From Bacteroidales bacterium (GTDB taxonomy: Bacteria; Bacteroidota; Bacteroidia; Bacteroidales; WCHB1-69), in the NCBI GenBank assembly GCA_024400755.1, contig JAKSMG010000013.1, positions 1-60,001 of the forward strand: a stretch of DNA of 60,001 nt, read 5' to 3'. The position numbers were made by a program, and so were the translations under genes. Below, piece by piece: positions 46,965 through 54,044 of this stretch; positions within the stretch are counted from its first letter, which is position 1; each line of letters starts with the position of its first letter. Under the pieces are notes generated by a model, which saw only the letters and a program-made list of their open reading frames with translations, searched no databases and was not told the DNA's origin.

Positions 46965-47888
46965 CTATTTGTTCTTTTCCGGCACTTCTCTCCAAATCAG
47001 GAAATTTTCGGAACGGTGACGTTTCTTACCAAATTTACCTTGCTGAACGGTTTCGCCATCGGCATTTTTGTATAGCATTAGAGAGGCTCCGCCCACCAAA
47101 GAAATGGCTTCTTCAACGCCAAGGTCAACCAAGGCCTGTGAAAAATCATGGAAAGATTCCTCGTCTTGTGTAATCACCACTTGCAACTCACCTTGACGGT
47201 AACACAAAGCCTTTCGTTGCGACTTTCCCTTGGGCGGAATGGAAATCAACTGACCTCCGCTAACCAGCGAATATTGGCGGAAGAAACTTCCGTTGTTTTC
47301 AATGGCACGCTCCAAAAGCACCGTTTCAAGCTGTCGGCCCAACGTAATATCATCCCCGATAATGGCACAAAAACCATATTTTGAATGTCCTTTGGATATG
47401 AGTTCACCATTATAGACAAACGCACCAACGGGAAGGTCTTTGTCCCTGCGGATGTCGGCGGCCTGGACTAACAACATAATATTGGTGTCCTGCGGAATTT
47501 TTCCCAAATGAAGCGACAACTGACAGCCCATCGGAGTGAAAATCTGCAAAGGAATATCATTGATAATAGTATCTTGAATAGCAAGACCCGGTTCCACAGT
47601 TTTTGTCTCCACGACATTTTTTTCAGAATACACCACCACACTGTCTATGCTGTCGGCAACCGGTTGGGAAGATGTTGTTGCTCGTTGGGAAAAGACAAGG
47701 CAGACCAGCACCACCAAAATGATGAAAATCAGAACGATTAAGGCAAAAATGACCATCTTTTTCTTGTCAAAATTGCGAAACAACTTGTGACGATGGGCGG
47801 GATGGGTGTCTTCCTCGAACGGACCGCCACCGCCAAGTACGCGAATTTCGTTGTCCGACATTGCGTCTTGTGTTATATCCTTATTCAT
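46965..47888 (-). CDS. Membrane-anchored NAGPA-like (phosphodiester glycosidase family) protein
   Basis: A protein of about 307 aa with a cytoplasmic N-terminus, one TM segment (FALIVLIFIILVVLVCLVF) and a periplasmic domain. The region from VGAFVYNGELI through GKSQRKALCYRQGELQVVI to ALVDLGVEEAISLVGGASL follows the pattern of phosphodiester glycosidase (NAGPA) domains, including the final LDGG-like turn, here LVGG with the Asp lost. It may bind or cleave a phosphodiester-linked glycan, or be inactive. It overlaps the LytTR gene, so the two are co-expressed. The start is uncertain: 47888 gives an 8-nt overlap, 47900 and 47918 larger ones. Confidence 0.6.
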   Translation of the reverse strand: MNKDITQDAMSDNEIRVLGGGGPFEEDTHPAHRHKLFRNFDKKKMVIFALIVLIFIILVVLVCLVFSQRATTSSQPVADSIDSVVVYSEKNVVETKTVEPGLAIQDTIINDIPLQIFTPMGCQLSLHLGKIPQDTNIMLLVQAADIRRDKDLPVGAFVYNGELISKGHSKYGFCAIIGDDITLGRQLETVLLERAIENNGSFFRQYSLVSGGQLISIPPKGKSQRKALCYRQGELQVVITQDEESFHDFSQALVDLGVEEAISLVGGASLMLYKNADGETVQQGKFGKKRHRSENFLIWREVPEKNK

Positions 47889-48261
47889 TTGTCTGTTCAT
47901 TTTTGATTCGTTTTTCAATATATTGTTTCAACTCGCGCAATGCCTCCTTGGGAGGAGAAAACTCTTGTTGTACTTTGTCAAAAGACCTCACAATCAACTG
48001 CTGTCTTGGCAAATTGATGACAAACAGATACTCCTGATTGATGATTAAGCCACGACCTATGCGGATGAAAGTGGCGGCTGCACTGCCTAATTGCTGGGAA
48101 AGCATTTGCTCCACCTGCCCCAACTGATACGTAACCAGGTGTTCATTTCCATCTGACAAATACAGAAGGCAATAATTGCCCGCCGCTTTAATCGCCAAAA
48201 CGTCACTGGCCGATACACGTATCAGATCCGTTGCGTTGCTGATGATGATTTCGTTTGTCAT
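47881..48261 (-). CDS. LytTR-type DNA-binding regulator
   Basis: A 126-aa protein made almost entirely of a LytTR domain (about residues 8-110): RVSASDVLAIKAAGNYCLLYL, the helix QVEQMLSQQLGSAAATFIRIGRGLIIN (in parts), and the NLPRQQLIVRSFDKVQ strand. It has no receiver domain, so it is not an ordinary two-component regulator; control by protein contact is likely. It overlaps the gene for the NAGPA-like membrane protein, which could act as its sensor or anti-activator (inference). It has its own promoter. Confidence 0.85.
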   Translation of the reverse strand: MTNEIIISNATDLIRVSASDVLAIKAAGNYCLLYLSDGNEHLVTYQLGQVEQMLSQQLGSAAATFIRIGRGLIINQEYLFVINLPRQQLIVRSFDKVQQEFSPPKEALRELKQYIEKRIKNEQTNE

Positions 48262-48277
48262 ATAGAAGAATTTGCTG

Positions 48278-48285
48278 CAAAATTA
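48278..48285 (-). promoter_or_regulatory. -7 promoter element for the LytTR gene
   Basis: TAATTTTG on the minus strand, 17 nt upstream of the LytTR start at 48261. Confidence 0.6.
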
Positions 48286-48495
48286 CAGCTTTTTTTGGTA
48301 ATAGAAAACAGTAAGAAGTTTCAATTCATACAGTTGAAACGGCAATTCATACATTCCACAAGGGTAAAATGATTTTAGGAACATTTTAGCTTGTAATTTT
48401 GTCGCGGTTTTCAATGAAAAAGGAAACAAAAAGAAAATTCACATCATATTCTTATTCATTATGAAAAACATGGGAAAAATAAAAAATTTTTACGC

Positions 48496-48525
48496 TTTTG
48501 CAAACCGAAAATATTTGTATTTTTG
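48496..48525 (+). promoter_or_regulatory. Promoter (-33 and -7 boxes) of the structured RNA
   Basis: A TTTTG -33-like box (48496-48500) is followed after 17 nt by the -7 box TATTTTTG (48518-48525). Transcription would start near 48530. The 48290-48495 stretch before it is AT-rich and shows nothing else. Confidence 0.6.
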
Positions 48526-48529
48526 TGAC

Positions 48530-48752
48530 GTCAATTTTAAGAAATACGAAGCGTTATGCTCGTCTTGCTAATGGAAATGTGAGAAACTTCTATGATGTGC
48601 AAGAAAGTATAACGGTTCGCGCTGTTATAGCGTGGACTGTTTACCATGTCTGCATATCAGGGTCTATCTCACAACCTCCATTAGAAGATGCGGTATATCA
48701 GTACCACGCTTCTTTTGTATCTCTCCATTTAGGTACTGTGTGGAGATAATTT
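48530..48752 (+). ncRNA. Long rod-shaped structured RNA (6S RNA-like candidate)
   Basis: After the promoter, five nested helices can be paired by eye: GAAGCGT (48548) with ACGCTTC (48706-48712); CGTCTT-g-CTAATGGA (48561-48575) with TCCATTAGAAGATG (48677-48690); TGTGAGA (48578) with TCTCACA (48667-48673); TGATGTGCA (48593) with TGCATATCA (48651-48659); and a 13-bp apical stem AACGGTTCGCGCT (48611) with AGCGTGGACTGTT (48629-48641) around loop GTTAT. Internal loops separate them. A single long irregular hairpin of this size is the shape of 6S RNA, which sequesters RNA polymerase; I recall that Bacteroidales 6S-like RNAs exist but cannot check identity. It could instead be the 5' leader of the gene at 48764. 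The 3' end is approximate. Confidence 0.6.
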
Positions 48753-48763
48753 AATCTAAAAAA

Positions 48764-49303
48764 ATGAAAATAAAATTAATTTGCACTGTGTGGATAGCCG
48801 CCATGCTTTCTACTGCGACTTTCGCTAAACAATCAGAACCATCTTCCACTATTATAGAAATTATAAACAGTGGACAACACAAAATCAACGGATACAAGTA
48901 TTTATGTATGGAAAATCAAGGTAATCAATATGATCTTGAAAATAAATTTAATGCCTTTTTTGAAAGCATCGGCTTCACCATCCTCACGGAAGATGAAGAA
49001 GAAGAACTTCCTGAAAGCGAAAGAATATATGTTCTGTATGGCACATACTTCCATAAAGCTGTCCCTGACGCTCTTAACAATACAACTTTAACCTTAAGAA
49101 ACAAGGATGGAAAAATTATTTTCAGTTCAACTAGAGAATCAGCTTGTTTTATAAGTGTTAAAAATTGTGTTCGAAAAGGCTCTGACAAAATTATTGAGGA
49201 AATTAGGGCACTAAATTATTCTTTTGATCCCTCTATTGTAGCAAAATCAACAAAAAATAAAAATTACGATGATGGGGTTAACACAGAAAGTTTTGACAAG
49301 TAA
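48764..49303 (+). CDS. Exported protein of unknown function
   Basis: A 179-aa protein with a signal peptide (MKIKLICTVWIAAMLSTATFA, cleavage before KQSEP). The mature part is acidic with an EDEEEELPESER stretch near residue 87 and a SSTRESACF/NCVRKGSDKI pair; two Cys may form a disulfide. I do not recognise the family. It begins 12 nt after the end of the structured RNA and may share its transcript; 80 nt separate it from the next unknown gene. Confidence 0.65.
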   Translation: MKIKLICTVWIAAMLSTATFAKQSEPSSTIIEIINSGQHKINGYKYLCMENQGNQYDLENKFNAFFESIGFTILTEDEEEELPESERIYVLYGTYFHKAVPDALNNTTLTLRNKDGKIIFSSTRESACFISVKNCVRKGSDKIIEEIRALNYSFDPSIVAKSTKNKNYDDGVNTESFDK

Positions 49304-49383
49304 AAAAAGCAGGGAAACCGAAAACTGCATTATAGAGTAGGTAAAAAAAGTTGTGCCCGACACGGATAAGGGTAATGTATATT

Positions 49384-50025
49384 ATGGAGAAGATGTTCTA
49401 TTTGTCAAAAAAGGGGAAGAGACATTTGGCAATCTATTTGTCATGGTGCGTTCTAAACTTTGTACTTTTATGTTTCGGAAATATTGATAATTTTGGTACC
49501 AATTTTTGGCCATTTAATGGTGAGGAGATTGATGAATATTATGATGGTGGTTGTGGTTATGATTGGTTTGAATTCTTTGTATATACAGTAGGTCCAATCA
49601 TTATAGGTATCATAATTAAACTCTTTAAAGATTCAAGAAGTATGCAAGAAATACTTTATGAACAGAGTAAAGAAACAAGATGCTTCATTATGTCAGCAAT
49701 AATGACTTTTGAAGGATTTAATCAAATGGATGAACTCACTGAAATTCGTGGTAAGGTAAAACTTGATGATTTGAATTTGACTACAGATGATATGGAAAAT
49801 TTTCCTATGCCAAACTTTACTCAAATCGTATCCCATCTTAAAGACATTTCTAATTCCGAAGTACAACATTGGATAATAACAAATACATATTCACCTGTTC
49901 TTGAAAGTCAAAGGAAGGATGCTCTTTGTCTGTTTAGAATGTTCTGTATGGATTTGAATTGGGATATAAATGAAATATTGAAGACAATGAAATTGACAGA
50001 AGAATTTATACTGGCTAAAAAATAA
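49384..50025 (+). CDS. Two-TM membrane protein of unknown function
   Basis: A 213-aa protein: short basic N-terminus, TM1 (LAIYLSWCVLNFVLLCFG), an acidic Gly/Tyr/Trp-rich loop (GEEIDEYYDGGCGYDWFEF), TM2 (VYTVGPIIIGIIIKLF), then a cytoplasmic helical domain of about 130 aa with LTEIRGKVKLDDLNLT. No known family recognised. The ATG at 49384, 11 nt after AAGGG, is preferred; 49375 is an alternative. A terminator hairpin follows at 50078. Confidence 0.6.
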   Translation: MEKMFYLSKKGKRHLAIYLSWCVLNFVLLCFGNIDNFGTNFWPFNGEEIDEYYDGGCGYDWFEFFVYTVGPIIIGIIIKLFKDSRSMQEILYEQSKETRCFIMSAIMTFEGFNQMDELTEIRGKVKLDDLNLTTDDMENFPMPNFTQIVSHLKDISNSEVQHWIITNTYSPVLESQRKDALCLFRMFCMDLNWDINEILKTMKLTEEFILAKK

Positions 50026-50077
50026 TGAAAAGTAGGCAATTTATTGAAATTATTGATTTTTGAATTCATTTAACAAC

Positions 50078-50097
50078 AAAAAGCACCTCGGCTTTTT
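50078..50097 (+). terminator. Terminator after the two-TM protein gene
   Basis: Stem AAAAAGC/GCTTTTT with loop ACCTCG and a following T-run. It lies in the 206-nt gap before the convergent AlbA_2 gene, which otherwise holds nothing recognisable. Confidence 0.7.
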
Positions 50098-50231
50098 TCA
50101 GGGTCAAAACAATAGTTCCAAAAACTCATACTCATTTCCTAAAACCTCCAAAAACTTGTTGTTTGCTTGCCATCGCAGTTTCAGTTGCTTTACTTTTTTT
50201 ATCCTGCAATACACCAAAGGCAAAAGGTTAC

Positions 50232-51689
50232 TCAATCTTTATTCTCGGATGGTATTACTTCCCAGTGGCCGCTGTAACCGCTACCAACATAATGAACTCT
50301 ATCTGACATTTGTTTAAGATGCCTTGCAATAGTTTTGGAACTTAGTCCCAATTGTGCAGCGATTGATTCTCTAGTTATCTTGTTGTTAGCTGAGATTAAT
50401 TCTAAAATGGCTTGAGGGACACCTTGAGGGACATCTTGAGTGCCAACTTTATTTATTTGATTACCTGTTTTTTCCCCCTCTTGAGTATCACCTTGAGTAT
50501 CATCTTGAGTATTATCTTGAGGGACAACCTTCCTGATAGTAGCACGAAGCATGAAGTCGTATTGTTTGAACTCCGGAGCAGGTTGTCCGACTTCTGCCAT
50601 CTCTCTGTAGATGCGGTCTATTCCTTCTCCGAACTCTCGTACATACTCATACTCATGAAGCATCTGTGCAATCTTTGGGTTGCGAGAAAAGTGAGTGGTG
50701 CGCAAATTGCCAATCCTCACCATGCCGGGAAGTATGCCTGGACTCTCGACGGTGAGACGGTCGGAGAAAATCTTGACCTGTATGTCAGTTCCGAAGATGG
50801 AATAGTCGCGATGGGCAATGGCATTAACAATAAGCTCAGTCCAACAGAACTCGGGATAGTCGGGGACGGTACGGAAAACGGCACCTTCGCCTAAAAAAGT
50901 ATGTTCGCGGATTTGGGTTTTTACGAAGGCGAGTGCGTCGCGCGTCATATCGATGATACGTCCTTCAAACATTTCATCTTTCACTACATTCATTTGTGCG
51001 CCGGTCAGCTCTTGTGTTCCATCATAGCAAACGACGCGCACACGCGCTCTCGGGAACCATCGCTGGGGAGCTATGCCAAACAGAAGGATGGCGGCACCAC
51101 TTACATATTCTCTACCGTCTTTCTCGGTGATAAAGTTTTTGTTGGAACGCAGATAGGTCAGAGCGCCACGACCGTAGCCGATCCTTGCACAATATTCCTC
51201 GACACACTTCAGGTCGAGGTCTTCTATTCCAGCTTTGGCGACAGGCTCGTCCTCAAAATAGCACACCCCCTTTGCGAACATCAGCTGCATGCGTTCCTCA
51301 AAGCCCAACTTGTGCGATTTGTCGCCGACACGTATATAGGCTTCGTCGGCAGAGGTGGCATGAAGCCGATTGCTCTGTTCTACATTGAGAAGCAGAACAT
51401 GGTCGGCATCCCCGTTGTTGTTTATGCAATCGATATATTCCGGGTGAACATTGATTCTCGGAACACAATAATCCATCGGGACGCGCAAGAGGTCATTGAC
51501 ATTTTCAATATAACGGTCGATACCCGTTATCGTACCATCGTCCTCAATACCAATAGCCACACGCCCACCGTCGGCATTGGCCATTGCTACAAGAACAACG
51601 GACAACCCTTTAGGGTCGATGCGAGCACTCTTTCTATCGAAAGTTTGGCCCTCGTGGGTTGTTGTCAGTGTTTGAATATCTAGTGTCAT
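50232..51689 (-). CDS. AlbA_2/Schlafen-like ATP-binding protein with C-terminal winged helix
   Basis: A 485-aa soluble protein. The N-terminal AlbA_2 domain (about residues 10-130) shows FDRKSARIDPKGLSVVLVAM and NADGGRVAIGIEDDGTITG. A GHKL-like ATPase module (about 255-370) shows the N box WTELIVNAIAHRDYS and REFGEGIDRIYREM. A Gln/Thr/Asp-rich linker of 4-residue repeats (DTQ/PQG) leads to a C-terminal helix-turn-helix (ITRESIAAQLGLSSKTIARHLK). It is the last gene of the operon, overlapping thyX by ATGA, and is clearly richer in G/C than the genes upstream. It probably regulates transcription in response to a nucleotide. Confidence 0.87.
   Translation of the reverse strand: MTLDIQTLTTTHEGQTFDRKSARIDPKGLSVVLVAMANADGGRVAIGIEDDGTITGIDRYIENVNDLLRVPMDYCVPRINVHPEYIDCINNNGDADHVLLLNVEQSNRLHATSADEAYIRVGDKSHKLGFEERMQLMFAKGVCYFEDEPVAKAGIEDLDLKCVEEYCARIGYGRGALTYLRSNKNFITEKDGREYVSGAAILLFGIAPQRWFPRARVRVVCYDGTQELTGAQMNVVKDEMFEGRIIDMTRDALAFVKTQIREHTFLGEGAVFRTVPDYPEFCWTELIVNAIAHRDYSIFGTDIQVKIFSDRLTVESPGILPGMVRIGNLRTTHFSRNPKIAQMLHEYEYVREFGEGIDRIYREMAEVGQPAPEFKQYDFMLRATIRKVVPQDNTQDDTQGDTQEGEKTGNQINKVGTQDVPQGVPQAILELISANNKITRESIAAQLGLSSKTIARHLKQMSDRVHYVGSGYSGHWEVIPSENKD
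50411..50527. repeat. In-frame 12-bp repeats in the AlbA_2 gene linker
   Basis: Two blocks of CTTGAG-based 12-bp units: three at 50411-50446 and four at 50480-50527. They encode four-residue steps (DTQD, DTQG, VPQG) of the flexible linker. Because the unit is a multiple of three, gain or loss of units changes linker length without a frameshift. Confidence 0.85.
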
Positions 51690-52321
51690 TCTGCGTTGTT
51701 GGCATTAATATCATCAAATACAACAGGTATCAACTTTTGAAACTCTTTCAAAAGAGGAATGGCTATTTCGCGCATTTGTGGGTGTGCGGCTGGTGAGGTT
51801 CTTAGAGTGAAGAAATGCCGCCATTCGCGCAAATTCATTGTCACCACGATTTCCGTTTTCAACGAATTGGGTAAAACACTTCTCGCCTCCTGCGGCGTTG
51901 CACCAAGTCCTATCAATTTATTATAACCTACTTCAATTTGTTCGATGGTCTGCTTCCAAACCTGATATTTTTCATCGTCAGGTGCCCAGAAGCAAGGTTC
52001 TATCACGGTGATCTCGCTGCCAAACTTGCCCTTTGTGTAGTTGCAATAACGGGTTGATTCCTGAGTGTAACTTGCGAGGCGGTGTCTCACAATTTCGTGC
52101 GAAACACCTCTGTCACAAATGATGCGCACGGTAACAGACTGATGCTCTATTACGGACAGATGTCCACGGTCGTGTATCATTTTGACAAAATCCTTTGCCG
52201 AATCGGGCGTGATTTTGTCTTCGCTTTTGTAGGCAGTGCGCCCCGCCAGCTCAATCTGCTTTAATATATAGTCGCCATCCACATGCGACTCGATGACGAC
52301 TTGTGGTTTTATTGTTTTCAT
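51686..52321 (-). CDS. thyX: Flavin-dependent thymidylate synthase ThyX
   Basis: A 211-aa enzyme that makes dTMP from dUMP using methylenetetrahydrofolate and FADH2, unrelated in fold to ThyA. The ThyX motif RHRxxSxxxxSxR is present as RHRLASYTQESTR (residues 79-91), and the FAD/dUMP-binding LPNSLKTEIVVTMNLREWRHFF (in parts: LPNSLKTEIVV and MNLREWRHFF) follows. The genome also has thyA at 15701, so ThyX is not needed for the basic pathway. It lies 3 nt after the HD-PRTase gene and overlaps the AlbA_2 gene, placing it firmly in the operon. Confidence 0.95.
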   Translation of the reverse strand: MKTIKPQVVIESHVDGDYILKQIELAGRTAYKSEDKITPDSAKDFVKMIHDRGHLSVIEHQSVTVRIICDRGVSHEIVRHRLASYTQESTRYCNYTKGKFGSEITVIEPCFWAPDDEKYQVWKQTIEQIEVGYNKLIGLGATPQEARSVLPNSLKTEIVVTMNLREWRHFFTLRTSPAAHPQMREIAIPLLKEFQKLIPVVFDDINANNAE

Positions 52322-52324
52322 AAG

Positions 52325-54031
52325 CTATTTTTTTCGAATTGGTAATAGAACGAACCCTTTTTTGAAATTCTCATCTTTTTCGTATTCTTCTTGCGTATAA
52401 GTCTTGAACTGGAAATCATCTCTGATTGAAAACATTTCTTTAACTTTATCTTCTTTTTCAAGGTCCTCTTTGATAGCTTTATTCGTGCAAAAAATAGTTC
52501 CAATATAAATATTTTCTATATCTGTACCGGCTCCTTTCTTTATTCCTTTTATCTTTTCAATTCCCTGGCGAGTCGCTGTCCCTGTTGAAATCACATCAAG
52601 CAGTACAAGAATATTTTTTGCTTCTTTAATCACCGATGTGCTTTCTTCCTGTGGTATGGAAGAAGTCCCTTCCCAGTCACATATCACATACGAACTATTA
52701 CAATTCATTTTCAATGCAAGGTTAGGGGAAAGAATAATCCCAGACTTTCCGATTCCAATTACACAATCAATATCTCTATCCTTAAATTGCTCCACAAAAA
52801 TATCAGTTATACTATCAAGTGTTTCCCTGTTTGTAAGCAACAATTGGGTATTTATGAAATACTGTGTATACTCAGTTTTTTCTTTTTCCTCACCATTTCC
52901 AAAAGAAAACACAAAACGGCCTGTCTCCAACAAATTCCTGTCTCTTCGGAACTCCTCGATTTTGCTCGAAAGAATGGTCCGAGGAGTTATTATTTCTTGT
53001 GGCACATTATTCAGACTATCTGAACTATCAATACCTCTATTAATATCAATATGACTCTGCTCTTTCAGTTGCTTCTCCTTTGCTCTTTTATATTCGTCAT
53101 AATCATAATTTGATATGACATCATTATCATAATCAACTACTACCTCAAATCGTACACCAATGTTGTCATCAACTGATTTTGTAGAGAATGTAATAGGATT
53201 TATTATCCCAATTTCTTTCTCTATTTTTTCTTTAACTTCGAAAATGAGACTTAGATAACGTTCCTTTAACACTTTATCATTACCAGATAATTCACGAATA
53301 CCATCAACATTTGGCACTAGATGAATTGTTGTAGCGGATCCTATAGATTCAATACTAACATTCTTTATTATTGAACCCTTTTGCCAATGTTTCCTGCTAT
53401 CAGATGACATGCCATTTATCCATTCATAATATCTAAAAACGTTATGAGGTGATCTTATATCTGTCACATCAAGTTCATCCGCCAATCTTAATATTGCAGC
53501 AAGGTATCGTAGATGAATGTCGGTATGATTTATTTTAATTACCTCCTCAATTTCAACATCCTTATTGTCTATGTTACATGAATCGGTCAACGTATGAATC
53601 ACTGTTCCATTTTCTTCGTAATCACGGTGCCCTAAACAGAGCAATGCGATAGGTTCTTTATATTTATCATCAGGAACAACAATAGTCCCGACACTTTCGT
53701 CACTGATTATATATTTATATGATATCACATTGTGTAGTGGTCTATCATTTGACACCATTCCTAAGTCATGACACAATGCGCCCATTAATAGAATATAGAG
53801 CTCTTCAGGATATATATTTTGCAACCTTTGTCCAATTAATGTGTCGACATAATACTCGACTGACTCAATGTGTGATTTTCCATGACTGGTAAATGTACCT
53901 GTAGTAGAGCGCTCCCAGAAGTCAGGCAATTTATGTTCCGTTGCTATCAAATCAGCATACCAACTTTTCCCCTTCTCAGTACTACGTTTGTTTAGTTCTT
54001 CTCTGAAATTCTCTTCGATTGTTTGTTTCAT
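52325..54031 (-). CDS. HD-domain phosphohydrolase fused to a phosphoribosyltransferase
   Basis: A 568-aa soluble two-domain protein. The N-terminal HD domain has His50 and His54 (SHGKSHIES), the HD pair 88-89 (ALCHDLGM), His135 (GHRDYE) and Asp185 (LRLADELDV), a complete metal-binding set. It resembles the HD-CE type predicted in prokaryotic conflict systems. The C-terminal part, from about residue 395, is a type I PRTase with PRPP loop VLLDVISTGTATRQG (about 476-490) and an upstream IGIGKSG strand. A nucleotide substrate is expected for both. The start at 54031 leaves 13 nt after the previous stop; ATG 54061 would add 10 residues and overlap it. Confidence 0.82.
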   Translation of the reverse strand: MKQTIEENFREELNKRSTEKGKSWYADLIATEHKLPDFWERSTTGTFTSHGKSHIESVEYYVDTLIGQRLQNIYPEELYILLMGALCHDLGMVSNDRPLHNVISYKYIISDESVGTIVVPDDKYKEPIALLCLGHRDYEENGTVIHTLTDSCNIDNKDVEIEEVIKINHTDIHLRYLAAILRLADELDVTDIRSPHNVFRYYEWINGMSSDSRKHWQKGSIIKNVSIESIGSATTIHLVPNVDGIRELSGNDKVLKERYLSLIFEVKEKIEKEIGIINPITFSTKSVDDNIGVRFEVVVDYDNDVISNYDYDEYKRAKEKQLKEQSHIDINRGIDSSDSLNNVPQEIITPRTILSSKIEEFRRDRNLLETGRFVFSFGNGEEKEKTEYTQYFINTQLLLTNRETLDSITDIFVEQFKDRDIDCVIGIGKSGIILSPNLALKMNCNSSYVICDWEGTSSIPQEESTSVIKEAKNILVLLDVISTGTATRQGIEKIKGIKKGAGTDIENIYIGTIFCTNKAIKEDLEKEDKVKEMFSIRDDFQFKTYTQEEYEKDENFKKGFVLLPIRKK

Positions 54032-54044
54032 CGATACTTGTATT

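Noticed and set aside
48498-48749. An 83-codon plus-strand reading frame over the structured RNA
   Set aside because: Its start lies within the promoter and before the expected transcription start, the translated sequence has no family likeness, and the bases are constrained by long helices instead.
50901-51683. A 260-codon plus-strand frame opposite the AlbA_2 gene
   Set aside because: It is the antisense shadow of a well-supported gene with clear domains on the minus strand and has no promoter or known motif.
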